A stretch of 64,000 nucleotides of DNA. It comes from Carettochelys insculpta. Lineage: Eukaryota; Chordata; Testudines; Carettochelyidae. Below, piece by piece: positions 33,486-45,689 of this stretch. A model generated the notes under the pieces. It was not told the DNA's origin, made no database searches, and was given only the letters and a program-made list of their open reading frames with translations. Made by a program: the position numbers and the translations under genes. The stretch is from positions 180,776,798-180,840,797 of the forward strand of contig NC_134138.1 in NCBI RefSeq assembly GCF_033958435.1. Direction: 5' to 3'. Position 1 is the first letter of the stretch; every line of letters begins with the position of its first letter.

Positions 33486-33640
33486 CACAGGGGATGTCAA
33501 CACAGGAGCTCTGGAACTTAGTGCATGAGCCTCTATAAGTGGAGCTGAAAGCCAGCTTTGAGCTGAGGCTGTAGAGGTGACTCATTCTTTGTCTCTGTAA
33601 GTGTGTGGGTAACACAGCAACTCATGTTCCACCCTGATGC
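33486..33640 (-). repeat. tRNA-derived SINE copy 2
   Basis: Shares 'gtgcatgagcctctat', 'gctgaaagccagct' and 'gagctgaggctgtagagg' with copy 1, but its B-box region is more diverged. Confidence 0.6.
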
Positions 33641-34123
33641 CCTGCTCATGTGTTAGGAGGGACCCGGTACATCTGTACTTTACACCATTTTAAACAGGTG
33701 CTGCTGATCCTCTGCCACAAAGGGACTGGGAAGAGGAACAAGAGAAAATATGGATTAGAGCTACTACTGCAAAAAACAGACTTACTTATTTTTCTGGCTT
33801 TCCCAGAGAGCATGAGACTGACCTGAACACTTACATAAACTTGGCTGTGTGACCTCTACTGGAACAATAATTTCCTCAAACTTAATAAAAAAAAAAAAAA
33901 ATGCTTGAAGCTAACAAAAGGTGATACAAGTGAAACAATATATTGAACATGGAGGAGATTTGTTATGACGGGGAGAAGAGGCAACTCTCCCTTAAGAGTG
34001 CAGAAGTGGTACAGCAGTAGCTGAAATGAATAGCTCAGAATCCCCCTGTTCTAGGCTGATCTCCTGTAAAATCCACAGTGGGGGAGCGGGAGGGGAGGGT
34101 GACTTTTGGAACCTGTGAAGCAG

Positions 34124-34248
34124 TGGTTTTCAGCCTTTTTCATTTGTGGACCCCTAAAAATGTTGCAAGTACTTGGACCACTTTGGGAATCTTAGACATA
34201 GTCTGTGGACCCCCAGGTGCTTGTACCAAAGTTGGAAAATCATGGCTT
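34124..34248. mobile_element. short hAT-like remnant
   Basis: 'cagtggttttcagccttttt' with 'tgtggacccctaaaa' and, further on, 'tgtggacccccaggtgcttg' is the typical hAT-derived phrase. The right end and target duplication are not clear. Confidence 0.5.
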
Positions 34249-34259
34249 TATAGAGACTG

Positions 34260-36586
34260 GTTTGATTCCAAGTAACGGATGATGATGATGTGTTTATACT
34301 TGTCACAAGCGCCACAGTCAATCCTCTGGAGTTCAGTTTTGCTGCATCTCCATACTATCGCGTGAAGTAAGGAATATTGGCATGAGCCCAAAGAGCCCTG
34401 ATCTACACCAGGGAACAAAGTCGATCCTGATACGTTGATTCTAGCTATGCTCATGGCATAGTTAGAATTGTGTATCTGGGATCAACTGTGTCCTCTATTG
34501 TAGACCAGGCTGATGATGCAATGGCCCCTGCTTTAGCTGATGTTTAAAGTTTCCAGAGCTGTGGGAGTTTGCCAGTAGATATATGCCCAAGGCCTCGCCC
34601 CAAGTGAGGGATCTATGGCAGCAGGTACCTTTTGGAGGAGTGTAAAGAATTTTAACCCAGAATATGGAAGTTAATACTATTTCTCCGTCCGTTTCTCTCT
34701 TATTACAGATCCACTTGTTGTGTGTTCTGGGCAGAGTTTCATAGAAACACCTGCTTGTAGCTGAGGAAGAGAGTGATGTATGGTAATGCATTTAAGGCCT
34801 AGTTCTGTAAGAAATAAAATGCGTACAAAGCCTCCTTGACTTCAGCAGGACTTCTTGCACCTAGTACATTATGTTTGTGCTCAGTGTGGTATGTTTATGC
34901 TCATGTATCTTACTGAATTGGGGCCCTAGATATTTATCTCCCTCTGGAAAGCAGTCTTTCTATGGGACAAGCAGTATGTTAGGTTACAGTTTATTAAATA
35001 GGAAAACTGATAACTTAGAACCTGGAACTTGGGCTTTGGCAGACAGTCTTCCTGTTACTTTTTAAAATGGTACTATTGGCAGTTTTAGAACTTTCTGCAG
35101 TTGTGCTGTATCCTAGAATTTGGTCTGGTTTCATATGTGGAATAAATCCAGAACTGCAGGCAAATTTTACATCTGTGCTTTGTTAGAGCTTTCGGAGCCT
35201 AAATAGTTGTTTAATAGCTTTGTTTTTAAAAAGTAACATTTTAAAATCACGTTTTAATGATACCCTTAACATAGGAGAGTATTGTATTTTCAGGAGTTTA
35301 AAAAGCTAGAAGGAGGAATGCAAATTGAGACAAGTGATCAGGAAGCGATACAGTTAATAATGAAAATGGGACCTTTTTCTTGTAGGTCATTGCCTTTATT
35401 AATAAATGACTAAAGGTGAAAGTGGCAGGTTGGTTGAACTATTACGGGAAAGCCATCATTCAGAAAGAAACGTTTAAAAAGGAAAATGTGATGGATGTAG
35501 TGAGAGAGAGCAGACTAGACACTGTTCTTTCTTCTCATGAAGAATTCAAGCTAGTTAATAGAGAAGCTGAGAGTGGTGGGTTTCATCATATTTGTGCATG
35601 TGAAGCCATGTGTGAGCAAGAATTGTTTTCTTTGAATTAACAAACCTTTTTTCTTTGCCTCAGGTACTAAACAAAGCTCTGTTTCACCATCTGAATACCT
35701 CTGTAAATTTTATGAAGAAAAAAAATGGCCAGGTGAAATTAAATAGTCACTAATGTTTCTGTGAAAATCTAGAACACACTTGTTAGTTGGTGAAATTACT
35801 CACTGCATCATGGTATGGTAAGTTGCAAGTTCAGTCTGCCTCCTATAGACCAACCTACCCACAACACTGCAGTAAATTCGGCTCATTCTTGCTATAAAGC
35901 ATTGTCTACAAAGGAAAGATCTACTGGTGTAATCTGAATTTGACTCAGTCCCATGTGGACACTTATGCTGGCATAAGAGTGCCTTTTTTTTAGTTCTGCC
36001 CTAATTGTGAGCAAGGCATTTAGATGCAAGTGACATCCCAAAATTAAATCATACAATTGTTTTGTTTTCCTTAGGACACACACGTGTCCTTCAAAATGTT
36101 TTTCTGGAACACAAATGGAAACCATTCCAGAGACTCATTACTAATACATCAGCCGTGTAGATGCATGTGTCCTGCATGGTTGTAAATGGGGTATGTGGTA
36201 GTGTCTGGTGGAAATTTGTGGTTTTGGAAGTCCATAGGTAAAAAAATAAATTTCAGTGGCATTTCATGACCCCTACTTTTCATTTTCCTGGAGAGCTTAA
36301 GAAATCCACATTTTTAAAAGGATTAACACAAAATGGCAAAGTTCACTGCATTGTAGCAGTGATTCATGTCCTGAATATGTTCTAGCTAGAATCATAGTGG
36401 AGGCAAATAAGCCCGTTATTTAGATTTTGCACATGTAAATTTGTAGTAGAAATTAGCTGATTTGTTTAGGTGAGAGTTCTGTCTCTTCTTTCTGTTCTGG
36501 GCTTCTGAACACTTCTGTACTTGCAGGAGTTTGCTGTTTTGTTGTGGCAACTCACAGTCAGCTTATCAGATAAATGCAAATAGGAC
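34260..36586. other. unassigned stretch
   Basis: No gene recognised. 34,795-34,865 may be an old fold-back repeat. Frames up to 98 aa have no recognisable similarity. Confidence 0.3.
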
Positions 36587-36599
36587 AGAACATATAGGA

Positions 36600-36779
36600 A
36601 CAAGCAGTCCTACAGGTAGCAGCTAAAGACTAACAATTTTATTTATTAGGTAAGGAGGTTTCATGGGTAAGAGCCAGAAAACTCATTACCTAATATATAA
36701 AATTGTTAGTCTTTAGCTGCTACAGGACTGCTTGGTTGAGTTTTTTGTGGAGGTACAAACCAGCACAACTATTCCTGTG
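36600..36779. mobile_element. inverted PLE-tail dimer, 180 bp, 13-bp target duplication
   Basis: Flanks agaacatatagga (36587-36599) and agaacatacagga (36780-36792) differ at one base. Arms 'ctacaggtagcagctaaaga' and 'tctttagctgctacaggact' mirror each other. The ribozyme region at the centre is badly eroded. Here the plus arm carries the extended end. Confidence 0.85.
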
Positions 36780-36792
36780 AGAACATACAGGA

Positions 36793-37500
36793 GTAATTTA
36801 CTAAGGGTTTCTGCTGCAATAATAAATCATGACTATAACCTCTGAGCAGTTTAGATTGATCAAAATGATCTACTACCTTTTATCTCAGTATTTTTCATAT
36901 CTTTTATAATAGCAATGTAATCTACACTTTAAAACAATAGTTTGTTTGCCTTGCTGTCTCTAGTGTGGTAACTGGAACCCATCAAAAAAATCTCAGGAAG
37001 AATGAGGTAAGGTTGTCTAGATTCTGGTCATATGCAAATGTTCTGATTTTGGCTTCTTTAATTTTTGAAGATCTATCCAAAGATCTCCTTTTAAACCCCA
37101 AACCAGGGTGCCCTATGTAGAGTGTGAAATAGCTCTGCATGCACCTTCAGGGGTTTATTTTACTGAGCATGGTATCTCAGTTTATATGCCTGTTAAGAAT
37201 CATAGGTGCTGGAACTAGGAGGGACTGGGATGCACCCCGGCTTTTAGTAGTAATCCACCTTCAGCACCCACACTACAGCGATTGTTCCAGCACCACTAGT
37301 TAGAGTAGTATAAATGCAGTAGTAATGTGGTTGTAGCTGACATTGCTTGTAACTTTTTTATTTTTCATAGACTACAAGAGAGTAGTCTAGGTGGGCCCAA
37401 ATGACTTCATAGGGCCAGATCCTACCATTTTTACTCACTCCGATTGACTATGTTGGTGATTCAGTTGAGTGAATATTGCAGGATTTTTTGTGTGTTTGTA
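36793..37500. other. unassigned stretch
   Basis: No gene. 37,405-37,490 contains 'ccagatcctaccatttttac' and 'gaatattgcaggattttt', an old fold-back repeat candidate. Confidence 0.3.
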
Positions 37501-37514
37501 CTTAGGTGTATTTA

Positions 37515-38010
37515 GTTGCTCAAAAGCTTGTCTGTCTTACCAATAGAAGATGGTCCAGTGGAACAGTGGCTCTCAACTTGGTAGACTACTTTACCCCTTT
37601 CAGGAGTCTTGTTTGACTTGAGTATCCCCAAGCTACATCTCACTTTAAAAGCTACTTATTTATAAAATCAGGTATAAAAATACAGACTTGCAGCACAGTT
37701 TCTGAAAAATGGCTTAGTTTCTCCTTTTTTGCCATATAATTGTGAAATAAATCAATTGAAATACAAATATTCTATTTGTTTGAGTACACAGTATATAGAA
37801 CAGTATAAACAACTCATCGTCTGCATGAAATTTTAGTTTGTACTATACTGACTTTGCCAGTGCTTTTTGTGTGTCCTGTCCTAAAACTAAGCAAATATCT
37901 AAATGACTTGATGTGCCCCAGGGTTATGCATACCCTGGTTGAGAACTACTGCAATAAAAGATGTTACCTCACCCTCCTTATCTGTGTGCTAGCTATCAGC
38001 CAGATTTGCT
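37515..38010 (+). repeat. second PLE-like tail family, split by a hAT element
   Basis: 'ctcaaaagcttgtctgtctt', 'accaatagaagatggtc' on the left and 'caataaaagatgttacctca' on the right join into the tail type seen intact at 14,370-14,415. The hAT at 37,564-37,951 sits exactly between them. Confidence 0.7.
37564..37951. mobile_element. hAT element, 388 bp
   Basis: Starts cagtggctctcaacttgg; ends 'taccctggttgagaactactg'. The flanking octamers are cagtggaa and caataaaa (5 of 8, all differences G/A). The intact tail at 14.38 kb has ccaataaaagac at this point, supporting caataaaa as the original target. No transposase remains. Confidence 0.75.
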
Positions 38011-38157
38011 GGAGGATGAGTTTTCTTCCAGTTCAGGAAGTGACAGAGCATGAGAGAGTCAACAACTCTCCCATATATTGTATGCTGGGGGCCAAAGAAT
38101 GCAGCTTCAGCCATTACACTTTAAGTATTTACACAATTTCTCAGAAGCCTGATTAGG

Positions 38158-38460
38158 CTATGTCTACGCTAGGCAAATCAAGTTGACCATTGCTATGCAA
38201 TTCTAGCTATGGCAAGTGCATAGGTAAAATCCACATGTCTGTGCTTGGCTAACTTGGCTGTCTATACTGGGGAAGGTCAATGGGGAGAGTTTCTCCCGTC
38301 AACCTCCCTTACGCCTCATGTCTTGTGAGGGGTGCAGGAGTCAACTGGGACCCCGAGAGGCATATTTTCCCACATCCATACTAGATGCACAAAATCAAAC
38401 CTTGGAAGATTGACCCTGAGCAGAGTCAATCTTCCAGAGTAGCTTAGATTCCTTTCTATT
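38158..38460. mobile_element. MITE with GGCTATGTCTACGCTAG end
   Basis: 'ggctatgtctacgctag' begins it. 'gttgaccattgctatgcaat' and 'ctagctatggcaagtgcata' inside are shared with 56,551-56,790 and 59,308-59,407. The right end near 38,450 is not clear. Confidence 0.5.
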
Positions 38461-39065
38461 GCCTTTCCCCATCACCCTTATGAATGTTTGCTATTTTGTC
38501 TGGCACTGGGTCTTTTATTGCTCAAGAGGGTTGTTTTCATATTGAAATCATTTTACAAATGGTCCACGCTTAGTTTTATCTTAACCTGATAGCCATTTCT
38601 TCCTTTTCATATTCATTTGGTACTTTCTTCCTCATTAGAAGATCAGGATTTGGCATCGCATACCTGTTTACTGTCTGATGAGCTCCCACTTTGCTCCTTT
38701 CCACTTGGTGAACGCGCTTTGCCATTAAGCAAAATTTAGGTAGTTACTGTTTTGGTTCATCAGCAGTTATTACCACTCACTGGGCAAAGTGTGTTCCTGT
38801 GGAGATGTTCTGGTAAAAGTGATAATTAAACATGCCCCAATTAAGTGAATTGTATGCATATGAATGTGTATAATTACTTGATTAGTGTGTGTTTGTATTA
38901 CCATTGCATCGAGGACTCGTTGTGGGCCAGGACCTCATTGTATTAGGCGCTCCGACACAAAACATGTGTTTACTATAGAATCTGCTCTAGAGCAAAACTT
39001 GGAATTTTCAGTTTTTGGATTTTTCTGCATGGAGAAGACTGAAAGCCTCACCCTGGACTGTGAAT
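38461..39065. other. unassigned stretch
   Basis: No gene or recognised repeat. Confidence 0.3.
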
Positions 39066-39073
39066 GCAGCTTG

Positions 39074-39264
39074 TAAAACAACAGGAAGTCCTGTGGCACC
39101 TTATAGACTAACATATTTTGGAGCATAAGCTTTTGTGCGCAAAGACGTCAGTGGATCTTTGCCCATGAAAACTTATGCTCCAAAATATCTGTTAGTCTAT
39201 CAGGTGCTATAGGACTACCTGTTTTTCAAGATACAGACTAACTTGGCTACCCGTCTGATGCTAC
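39074..39264. mobile_element. inverted PLE-tail dimer, 191 bp, 8-bp target duplication
   Basis: gcagcttg flanks it (39066-39073 and 39265-39272). Minus arm 39,081-39,145, plus arm 39,149-39,263. The plus arm alone bears 'gatacagactaacttggcta' and 'cccgtctgatg'. The CTGATGA segment is lost at the centre and both CpG steps in the core have decayed. Confidence 0.87.
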
Positions 39265-39519
39265 GCAGCTTGCGGCAATAGAAAAGATGTTGTCTGTCTG
39301 TGTAGAACAGTAACACCACTTCCCAAATGACATTAGTTAGGTTGACAGGACTTTTCCAGTGACATGGCTTGTCTACTCGGGGGTTGTGTTGGCTTAGCTG
39401 CATCTTGCAGAAGTGGATTTTTCACACACCAAATTGATATAAGTGTGCTGATATAAACAATCAAGTCTAGGCCAAGTCTTGGTAATATATCCACGGTTTT
39501 TTTTGTGCTGGTACAGGAT

Positions 39520-39865
39520 AGAACACCCCAGCCAGTATCCCTAGCTGGGAGGTGGTGGAGACTCAGCCAGCTCTGCAGCTGGGAGCCGGCTGGAGTGCAA
39601 AGCCCTGCTGGCGACACCAGCCACAGGCACCCGACTGGGTGGTGGGAGATCCCACCAGCCCCGTGGCGGAGATTCGACTGGGGCACAGAGCCCCATCAGC
39701 AGCTTCAGCCCTGGGGACCCAGTTGAGGGTCGGGGTCCCTGGCAGTCCGGCAGTGGGGAGCTGGCCACAGCGCACCCTTCTGCAGCCCCAGCCGCAGGAA
39801 CCATGTGCTGAGGCAGGAAGGGAGGTAAGGAGCCAGCTGAGTATGAGCCTCCCTGCCCCCCCCGT

Positions 39866-39895
<30 letters not shown>
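39520..39895. repeat. GC-rich repeat ending in a T tract
   Basis: 'gcagctgggagccggctgg', 'ggggcacagagccccatcag' and similar phrases resemble 1390-1700 inside the hAT-like element. A run of about 24 T follows at 39,870-39,893. Long frames on both strands come from composition. Confidence 0.55.
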
Positions 39896-39896
<1 letters not shown>

Positions 39897-39899
39897 ACC

Positions 39900-41720
39900 A
39901 AAAAACACTGAGTATATCTTTCTTACTGAGCCCTAAGATTTTTCTAAAATTTTCAGAATGTAAGCACCAAAGCACCTGACATCTGTGGGATGCTGAAATA
40001 GCTGTTCGCACATGCAAATGTCTGATTTATACATGCACATCCTTAAATTTGAAAACCAAGCCCCTACTTTGTAAAGCCCTTTTGGTGGTCTGAACATAAA
40101 AAGTGCAATAAAAGTATTCTGAATGATGATTATGAATCTTTCTTAGTTACATTATTTTGTAATACCCCATAAGGAAACTTACTAAACTAAGGGAAATAGC
40201 CTTGTCCTATAGCTTGCTTCTTTTTCTCGATTTCACCAAAGAACAACTGCTTGGACCATTCTTCAGTTTACATCCTGCCTGTGTGCTACAGATTTAAAGA
40301 AACAGAGCACACATGCTCCATAAGTGCTCGTGGAAAACTGCTTCATGTTTTAAAACTGTGACTCAGAATTAAATATTTTGTCCTCTGCCTGGCTCACTAG
40401 GGGTGTATGTTAACTCTAGCGTAATCTGCATTTTAATTACTCTTCTCCAGTTAGTTGAGCTCAAGTGAGAGCAGCCACACTGTGCAGTAACACGGCAGCA
40501 AGTGGTATCCACTCACATTACGCTCATGAGTCGTGCTTAGACAGGTGTAGGATAAGTCCTATGGTCCCAAGCACTACAGTAAGAAGCTCTGTGACTGCTT
40601 TTTTTTGGAAATAGAGGAAGAACTCAAGTGTCCTTTCTGGGCACAAAAGCGTGTTTGTGACAGTGTCAGGGTGGCCTTATAGTGCAGCTAGTCTGCATGG
40701 TCTTTTTATCGGCTGGCAAGTGTATGCAATTCAGGCTTTAACTTATTCACCCAACAGGCCAGCGAGGACAAACTTAAAAACACTACTGCACTGCAGTTAA
40801 GGGATGTGTGGATGGGACGTGAGTTAGCGACAGCATTTGAGTAATAACCTGTGCTAACTTTGCCATGAAAACAAGACCTAAGTCTTAATATTTAAAAAAA
40901 AAAAAAAATCTGTGAACAAGGAAGATTTTATCCAGACTGGTATGCTCAGATGAAATGGAGTGCAATGGGACAACTTATTGTGAACTCGGTAACGCTCTTC
41001 ATTGAGATGGTTTTTCATGCTGCATAATTCATATGACTTGTTCCACAGAACTCATGTCTCTAGGAACCATCTCAGAGTTATTTATGCATTTGTGTGAGTA
41101 GTTCAGGTCAGTCTGAACACTTGAGCAACTTTGGCTTTTTTGCTTCAGTGAATTGTGCTGCAGGTAGGCAAACAGTTCTCACATAGACACAACTTCAGAC
41201 ACTGCTTTGTAGCGCACTGCATATGCAACCCTTGAAATAAAATCCAGATATGTGAATAAGGCTGAGAAGATAGAAGTTTCTGCTTTTGAATGTTTAAGTA
41301 TTTTTGAAGTGCTTTGGTCTTAGAACTGTTGAAGTTACATGTTACAGGTTCTGGAAGTAAATTGATTTAGAAGGATTTTAAAATAACTCTCAGAAAGCCG
41401 AAAAGTTACTTAATGTTCCCAGTTGTGCCTTCAAAAATACAAACCTATCAAAGGAAGCTATTGTCCTGTGAAATAGCAATTAGACTCAGATGACAGTGCC
41501 CTGAGCCAGGGCAGTCAAGAGTTTTGATTCTAGCCTTCAAGGACTATTTCATTCTTTGAGTTGTTCTTTTTGACCTTTTCTTTGATGCCAGTTACTTTGG
41601 GGGATCCAGTTGAAGCTAAAACATGTCTTACAGTAAAGCGGAATTTAACAGCTATGAGAATCTCCAGGCTGCCAGAACAACAATAACACTAGTACTCATG
41701 TGGCATTTTCTAAGCATTAC
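39900..41720. other. unassigned stretch, possible old MITE
   Basis: No gene. 40,440-40,885 has faint MITE-like phrases ('cagccacactgtgcagtaac', 'atgaaaacaagacctaag') but no confirmed ends. Confidence 0.3.
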
Positions 41721-41721
41721 T

Positions 41722-41815
41722 TAGACCCCAATCCTGCAAACACTTACACCCATGCTTTGCTTCAAGTATCTGAGGAATCCCATTGAAGTTAAGCATGGGT
41801 GTAAATGGTTGCTTT
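41722..41815. repeat. old amniote fold-back repeat
   Basis: 'ccaatcctgcaaacacttac' and 'acccatgctttgcttcaagt' are mirrored by 'gaagttaagcatgggtgtaa', the widespread 'cctgcaaacacttacgcac' palindrome. Confidence 0.65.
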
Positions 41816-42227
41816 AATCACCTCTCTAAGCAAAGCCCTGGTCTCTAGGCAATTCCCTGAGGTCTAGGGCATTTGAGAACCAACTGTACTTCATCCTTTT
41901 TATAAGGCACGTTTAGCCTCTTCCTTTTGAAGACCCCAAATTTGCACTTGTGGAATCATTAGCTTCTTCATCAGTCCATTGTTGCACACACATACATGAC
42001 TGGTGACAGCATTTAAGTATCAGAGCTGGGGCATAAGGTCAGCTTGTGGAGGGGAAAATGCTAAATTATGATCCTCTTCAATGCTATTTTGTGTTTCACT
42101 GGCAATAAAAATAAGTACCCTTTTTGGGAAGCTTAGGATGGGATGAAAAAAATCAGGCATGGATTGCCCACTGCATTATTTATAACATTAGTGCCCAGGA
42201 GTCAACCAAGAATTTTTATACAGAGGT

Positions 42228-42420
42228 ATGTCCAGCTCAGGGACCTTTAGAGGACATTGAGTCCAGTCCCCTGCCCTTACAATGGGTCCTATCACCATCC
42301 TTGATGGTTTTTTTTTTTTAAATCTATTTGGCCCAGATCCCTAAATGGCCGCCTCAGCGATTGAGCTCATAGCTCTGGGTGTAGCAGGCTAATGCTCAAA
42401 CCACTGAGCTCTCCCCCTAA
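42228..42420 (-). repeat. Cry I-type tRNA-Lys-derived SINE
   Basis: Reverse complement: 'gggagagctcagtggtttga', 'gcattagcctgctacaccca', 'gagctatgagctcaatcgct', 'ggccatttagggatctgggc', then a CR1-like 3' end ('ggactcaatgtcctctaaag'). This tRNA head, the 'ccatttagggatctggg' body and LINE tail are diagnostic of the cryptodiran turtle SINE. It is the best taxonomic clue in the window. Confidence 0.85.
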
Positions 42421-42483
42421 TGGCCCTCTGTTGTACTGAGAAGTGATGTTGCTGATGCAAAGTCAATGAATAACAGGCTCAAA

Positions 42484-42660
42484 GGGTAGCTGCATTGGTC
42501 TGTAGCTTGACACCCCCCCCCGCAAAAAAAGGCAGCTCTGTAGCATGTTGAAGAGTAACAGTTTTATTTATTAGGTAATGAGCTTTTTACCCATGAAAGC
42601 TCAATTACTTAATAAATAAAATTGTTAGTCTTTAAAGTGCTACAGGACTGCTCGTTTTTA
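42484..42660. mobile_element. inverted PLE-tail dimer
   Basis: The minus arm starts with the extended end ('agggtagctgcattggtctg') and includes 'aacagttttatttattaggt'. The plus arm has CATGAAAGCTC, 'aataaataaaattgttagtc' and 'tgctacaggactgctcg'. A C-rich run interrupts the minus arm. No clear target duplication. Confidence 0.75.
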
Positions 42661-45480
42661 GTATGTAAGAGGGAAATCTCAGAGCAGGAAGTCAATAAAA
42701 TCAGTAACTTTGGAGACTGACAAAAGAAGGGTGATGTGAGCACCAAAGTGCTATAACTTTCAGAGAAATGGCAGATGGTATTGTTTGGTGACTCAGCTAC
42801 TCCTGAGAAAAACTGGTGTATATTCTCACTGCCATAAAATTCTGTATAGTGCTTTTTAAGTTAATTTCAATGATGTTTTCTTATTTAGAAAGGACCTCAA
42901 TCTCTGTCTTAATGGATTGCCAAATAGGCACACAATATATATGGTCCTGCCCTGTATCTTATGGCATCCACTTGGTGAAACCCTTCAAACAATTAACAGG
43001 TTTTAAAATGTTTTATGGTTAACGGGTGTAGCTGAATTGGGCTTCAGGCTATTAACCTGCAGTCGTTCAATTAGCTTGATGTGATTCATGTTGATCTGAT
43101 GGAACGGGCTAGTGCAGTGTTCTAGCCCCTAGACAGTTCTCATCACTGTGGTAAATGGATTTATAGAGCAATTCTGTGAGGCTACCATTCTCCCCTAGGG
43201 GAAAAATATTTCTACACTGGTAATTCTTTCATCTTGACAGGCACGTTCAGAAAGGCTAAGCACAACTCTTTCCCTTCTGGGTACAGCTCTTCTGTTTCAA
43301 TAATCATGAATATCTAAAAGAAGGGCATGCACCTGTATTTATCCTTTGTTTGGGACATTCATACTGATCCCCTATAAGGTGATTTATTTGGTATATTCAG
43401 CAGGTGTGACTTATCTCTCTGAAAGAAAATATTTGTCCTCTGCCCTTCCAGTGGCACACAAGAACCCAGCTGGCCTTCCTTTGCTTGTTGCATTCAGGGT
43501 TAACTGCACCTTTGATTCTGCTGCCCCTAAAGTGAATTCTAGCAAGAGGACATACACATTAATCTTTTTTGAAGATGAAATGAAACATTTCATTTATTTT
43601 ATTGAAAATGATGAGGTCTGCACTTTGAGATCAGCAGAGGATTTATATAGATGTATACATGACTGTTTGTAGTCAACCTTTCCAAATGTAGAAACCATTC
43701 TAAAAATATTTTTAACAATATTTGTCTCACCTGCTTTTGGTAAATGATGTTTACTGGTATTGAAACAAGTTAAAATTATTTCTTAAATATGATGAGACAG
43801 AAACATTTGACAAGTTCAGCAATATTAACAATTGAAAGTGCCTCTTTATAAACTATTGACAATTTTATAAAGAAAACATGTAGAAAAATGTGTTTTTCCA
43901 AAATTAGCAAGATTCTTCAGAGGAACCTTTTGTTTTTCCATTCCTGCATCATCTATACTTTGTATTTTTATACATTTTTCACATTAGCACAATACAAATA
44001 CACACTTTCATCTAGATAAGAAGTTCTCAAACTATGGTCCAAGAACTTCATTCAGCTGTTTTTTTTTGTTTTTTTTTTGTTTTTTTTATAAAGCATTCTG
44101 AACAAAACAGAAAAAAAATCTTTACAACAGTTAGCTAATGGCACAAACATCAAATGAGCTGTGGAGACCCTCAGGAATTTTGAAGCAATCTGTGAAGTGG
44201 GGGAAAAAAGTTAGACTACAAACAATTCAAGGTACCTCATTTATTTCCTATTATTTTTAATAGGAGGAGGATGAAGGAAAAAAACAATGAAAAATGTGGG
44301 AGGGGAGAAATAAGAGAGACTTTTTTCTTGGCTAGGTCCTAAGGCCCACATGCTCTCTCTCCCACCAAAACCCACTAACTCTAAATCCATTACTGACTCC
44401 TAGTAGGCCAAAGAGCTTCTGATCCATCTGGAAAAGTTGGGGCCATTGTACAGCGGACCCTGTCCATTTCCTGGATCTAAACAGAGGCCCTGACTTGGTT
44501 TAAATGTAGTCTTCTTGAGCCACACACCTTTCCTTATTTTCCTAGTCTCTGGAAAATCAGTTTACACCAGTATATGTACCTCCACAGGGGTGATACTCTA
44601 CTGTAAATGATTCACCAACATATTAATCACAGCCTACTGTTTTAGAACACAAGCTATACATGCAATCCCTGACCAACAGTAGAATATGAACATGATACAG
44701 TATGTTCCTCATGAAGATACTTTAAGCAGTTTAATTATTTACCACATTGCTTACCATTGACTTTGTTCTTCCATGACAGTTGTAGGGTTTTTCATGATAA
44801 TACTTAATAATGTACAGATATAATATAAAATGTTTTATAAAAATAGTTGTCTTAACCGAATACTAAAATTTATTATGGAGACTCTTTGCTTGGGCTCTAA
44901 GTCCAAACCCAGCGAGGTCAATGGAAGTCTTCTCTGGGCTTTGGATCAGAGAAATGGGTGGGGAATCAGGTTTTCTGGGTAATAGTACCTGGAACAGTGA
45001 AGCACAGTTTGGCTAAATTTCTACCGAAGTAGTAATAAGGTCCAAATAATGCTCCTAGATGCATGTGTTGTTGCAATTTCTGTTGAAATTGGGACCTAAG
45101 CCTTTATGTAAGAGCTGGATTCTGTAAACAAAATTGTAATGGGAAAATTGAATTCTCTAGGCAGTATAGAAATTGGAGTGCACCGTAGAAGTATTATCTG
45201 TTTGTTTACAAATAATATAATCCTGGATCAGCTTTTGCCTTCCCTGTACTTCAAAGCTATTGAAGATTAGACAGTACATCTGCTGCATAGGGCTTATCCT
45301 TGAAGGGAACAAGACTATGCATAGGGTTTTCAGGACCAGGGCTTGGCAATGTGCACAACTAATAAATGACAATAACAACAAAGTATGTTTCTGCATACAC
45401 ATGATTGATGATGTAACTGAAAAATGTGACCTGCCTAAGAGAGCAGACAACAGGCAGGTACATAGTCATTTTTCTTTTAC
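42661..45480. other. unassigned stretch
   Basis: No gene. T-rich tracts at 44,060-44,095. 44,885-44,950 ('ggctctaagtccaaacccag' against 'ctgggctttggatcag') is an old fold-back repeat. The 108-aa plus-strand frame at 43,346-43,672 has no recognised domain. Confidence 0.35.
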
Positions 45481-45492
45481 TATCCCCAGTGT

Positions 45493-45676
45493 CAAGTATC
45501 GGCAGGGTAGCCGTGTTAGTTTGGATCTGTAACAGCAACGAAGGGTCCTGTGGCACCTTATAGACTAACAGAAAAGTTTTGAGCATGAGCTTTCGTGAGG
45601 TGAGTCTGTGCTCACGAAAGCTCATGCTCAAAACTTTTCTGTTAGTCTATAAGGTGCCACAGGACCCTTCGTTGCC
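45493..45676. mobile_element. near-perfect PLE-tail hairpin, 184 bp, 11-bp target duplication
   Basis: atccccagtgt flanks it exactly (45482-45492, 45677-45687). Arms 45536-45599 and 45611-45674 are 64 bp and fully complementary with an 11-bp loop. Both arms keep CACGAAAGCTCATGCTC. The CTGANGA segment is missing because the junction cuts between it and stem II. Only the minus arm bears the terminal segment ending in 'ggcagggtagccgtg' (plus-strand reading). Full arm identity suggests a young insertion. Confidence 0.93.
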
Positions 45677-45689
45677 ATCCCCAGTGTGT

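Noticed and set aside
33232..33640. Possible functional tRNA genes
   Set aside because: The A- and B-box-like phrases lie in diverged SINE copies without a full cloverleaf.
39541..40017. 158-aa minus-strand frame with a lysine run, and a plus-strand frame with a phenylalanine run
   Set aside because: Both read through a GC-rich repeat and the T tract; homopolymer translation, not a gene.
43346..43672. 108-aa plus-strand frame in an AT-rich stretch
   Set aside because: No recognisable family or exon borders; frames of this length occur by chance in 64 kb.
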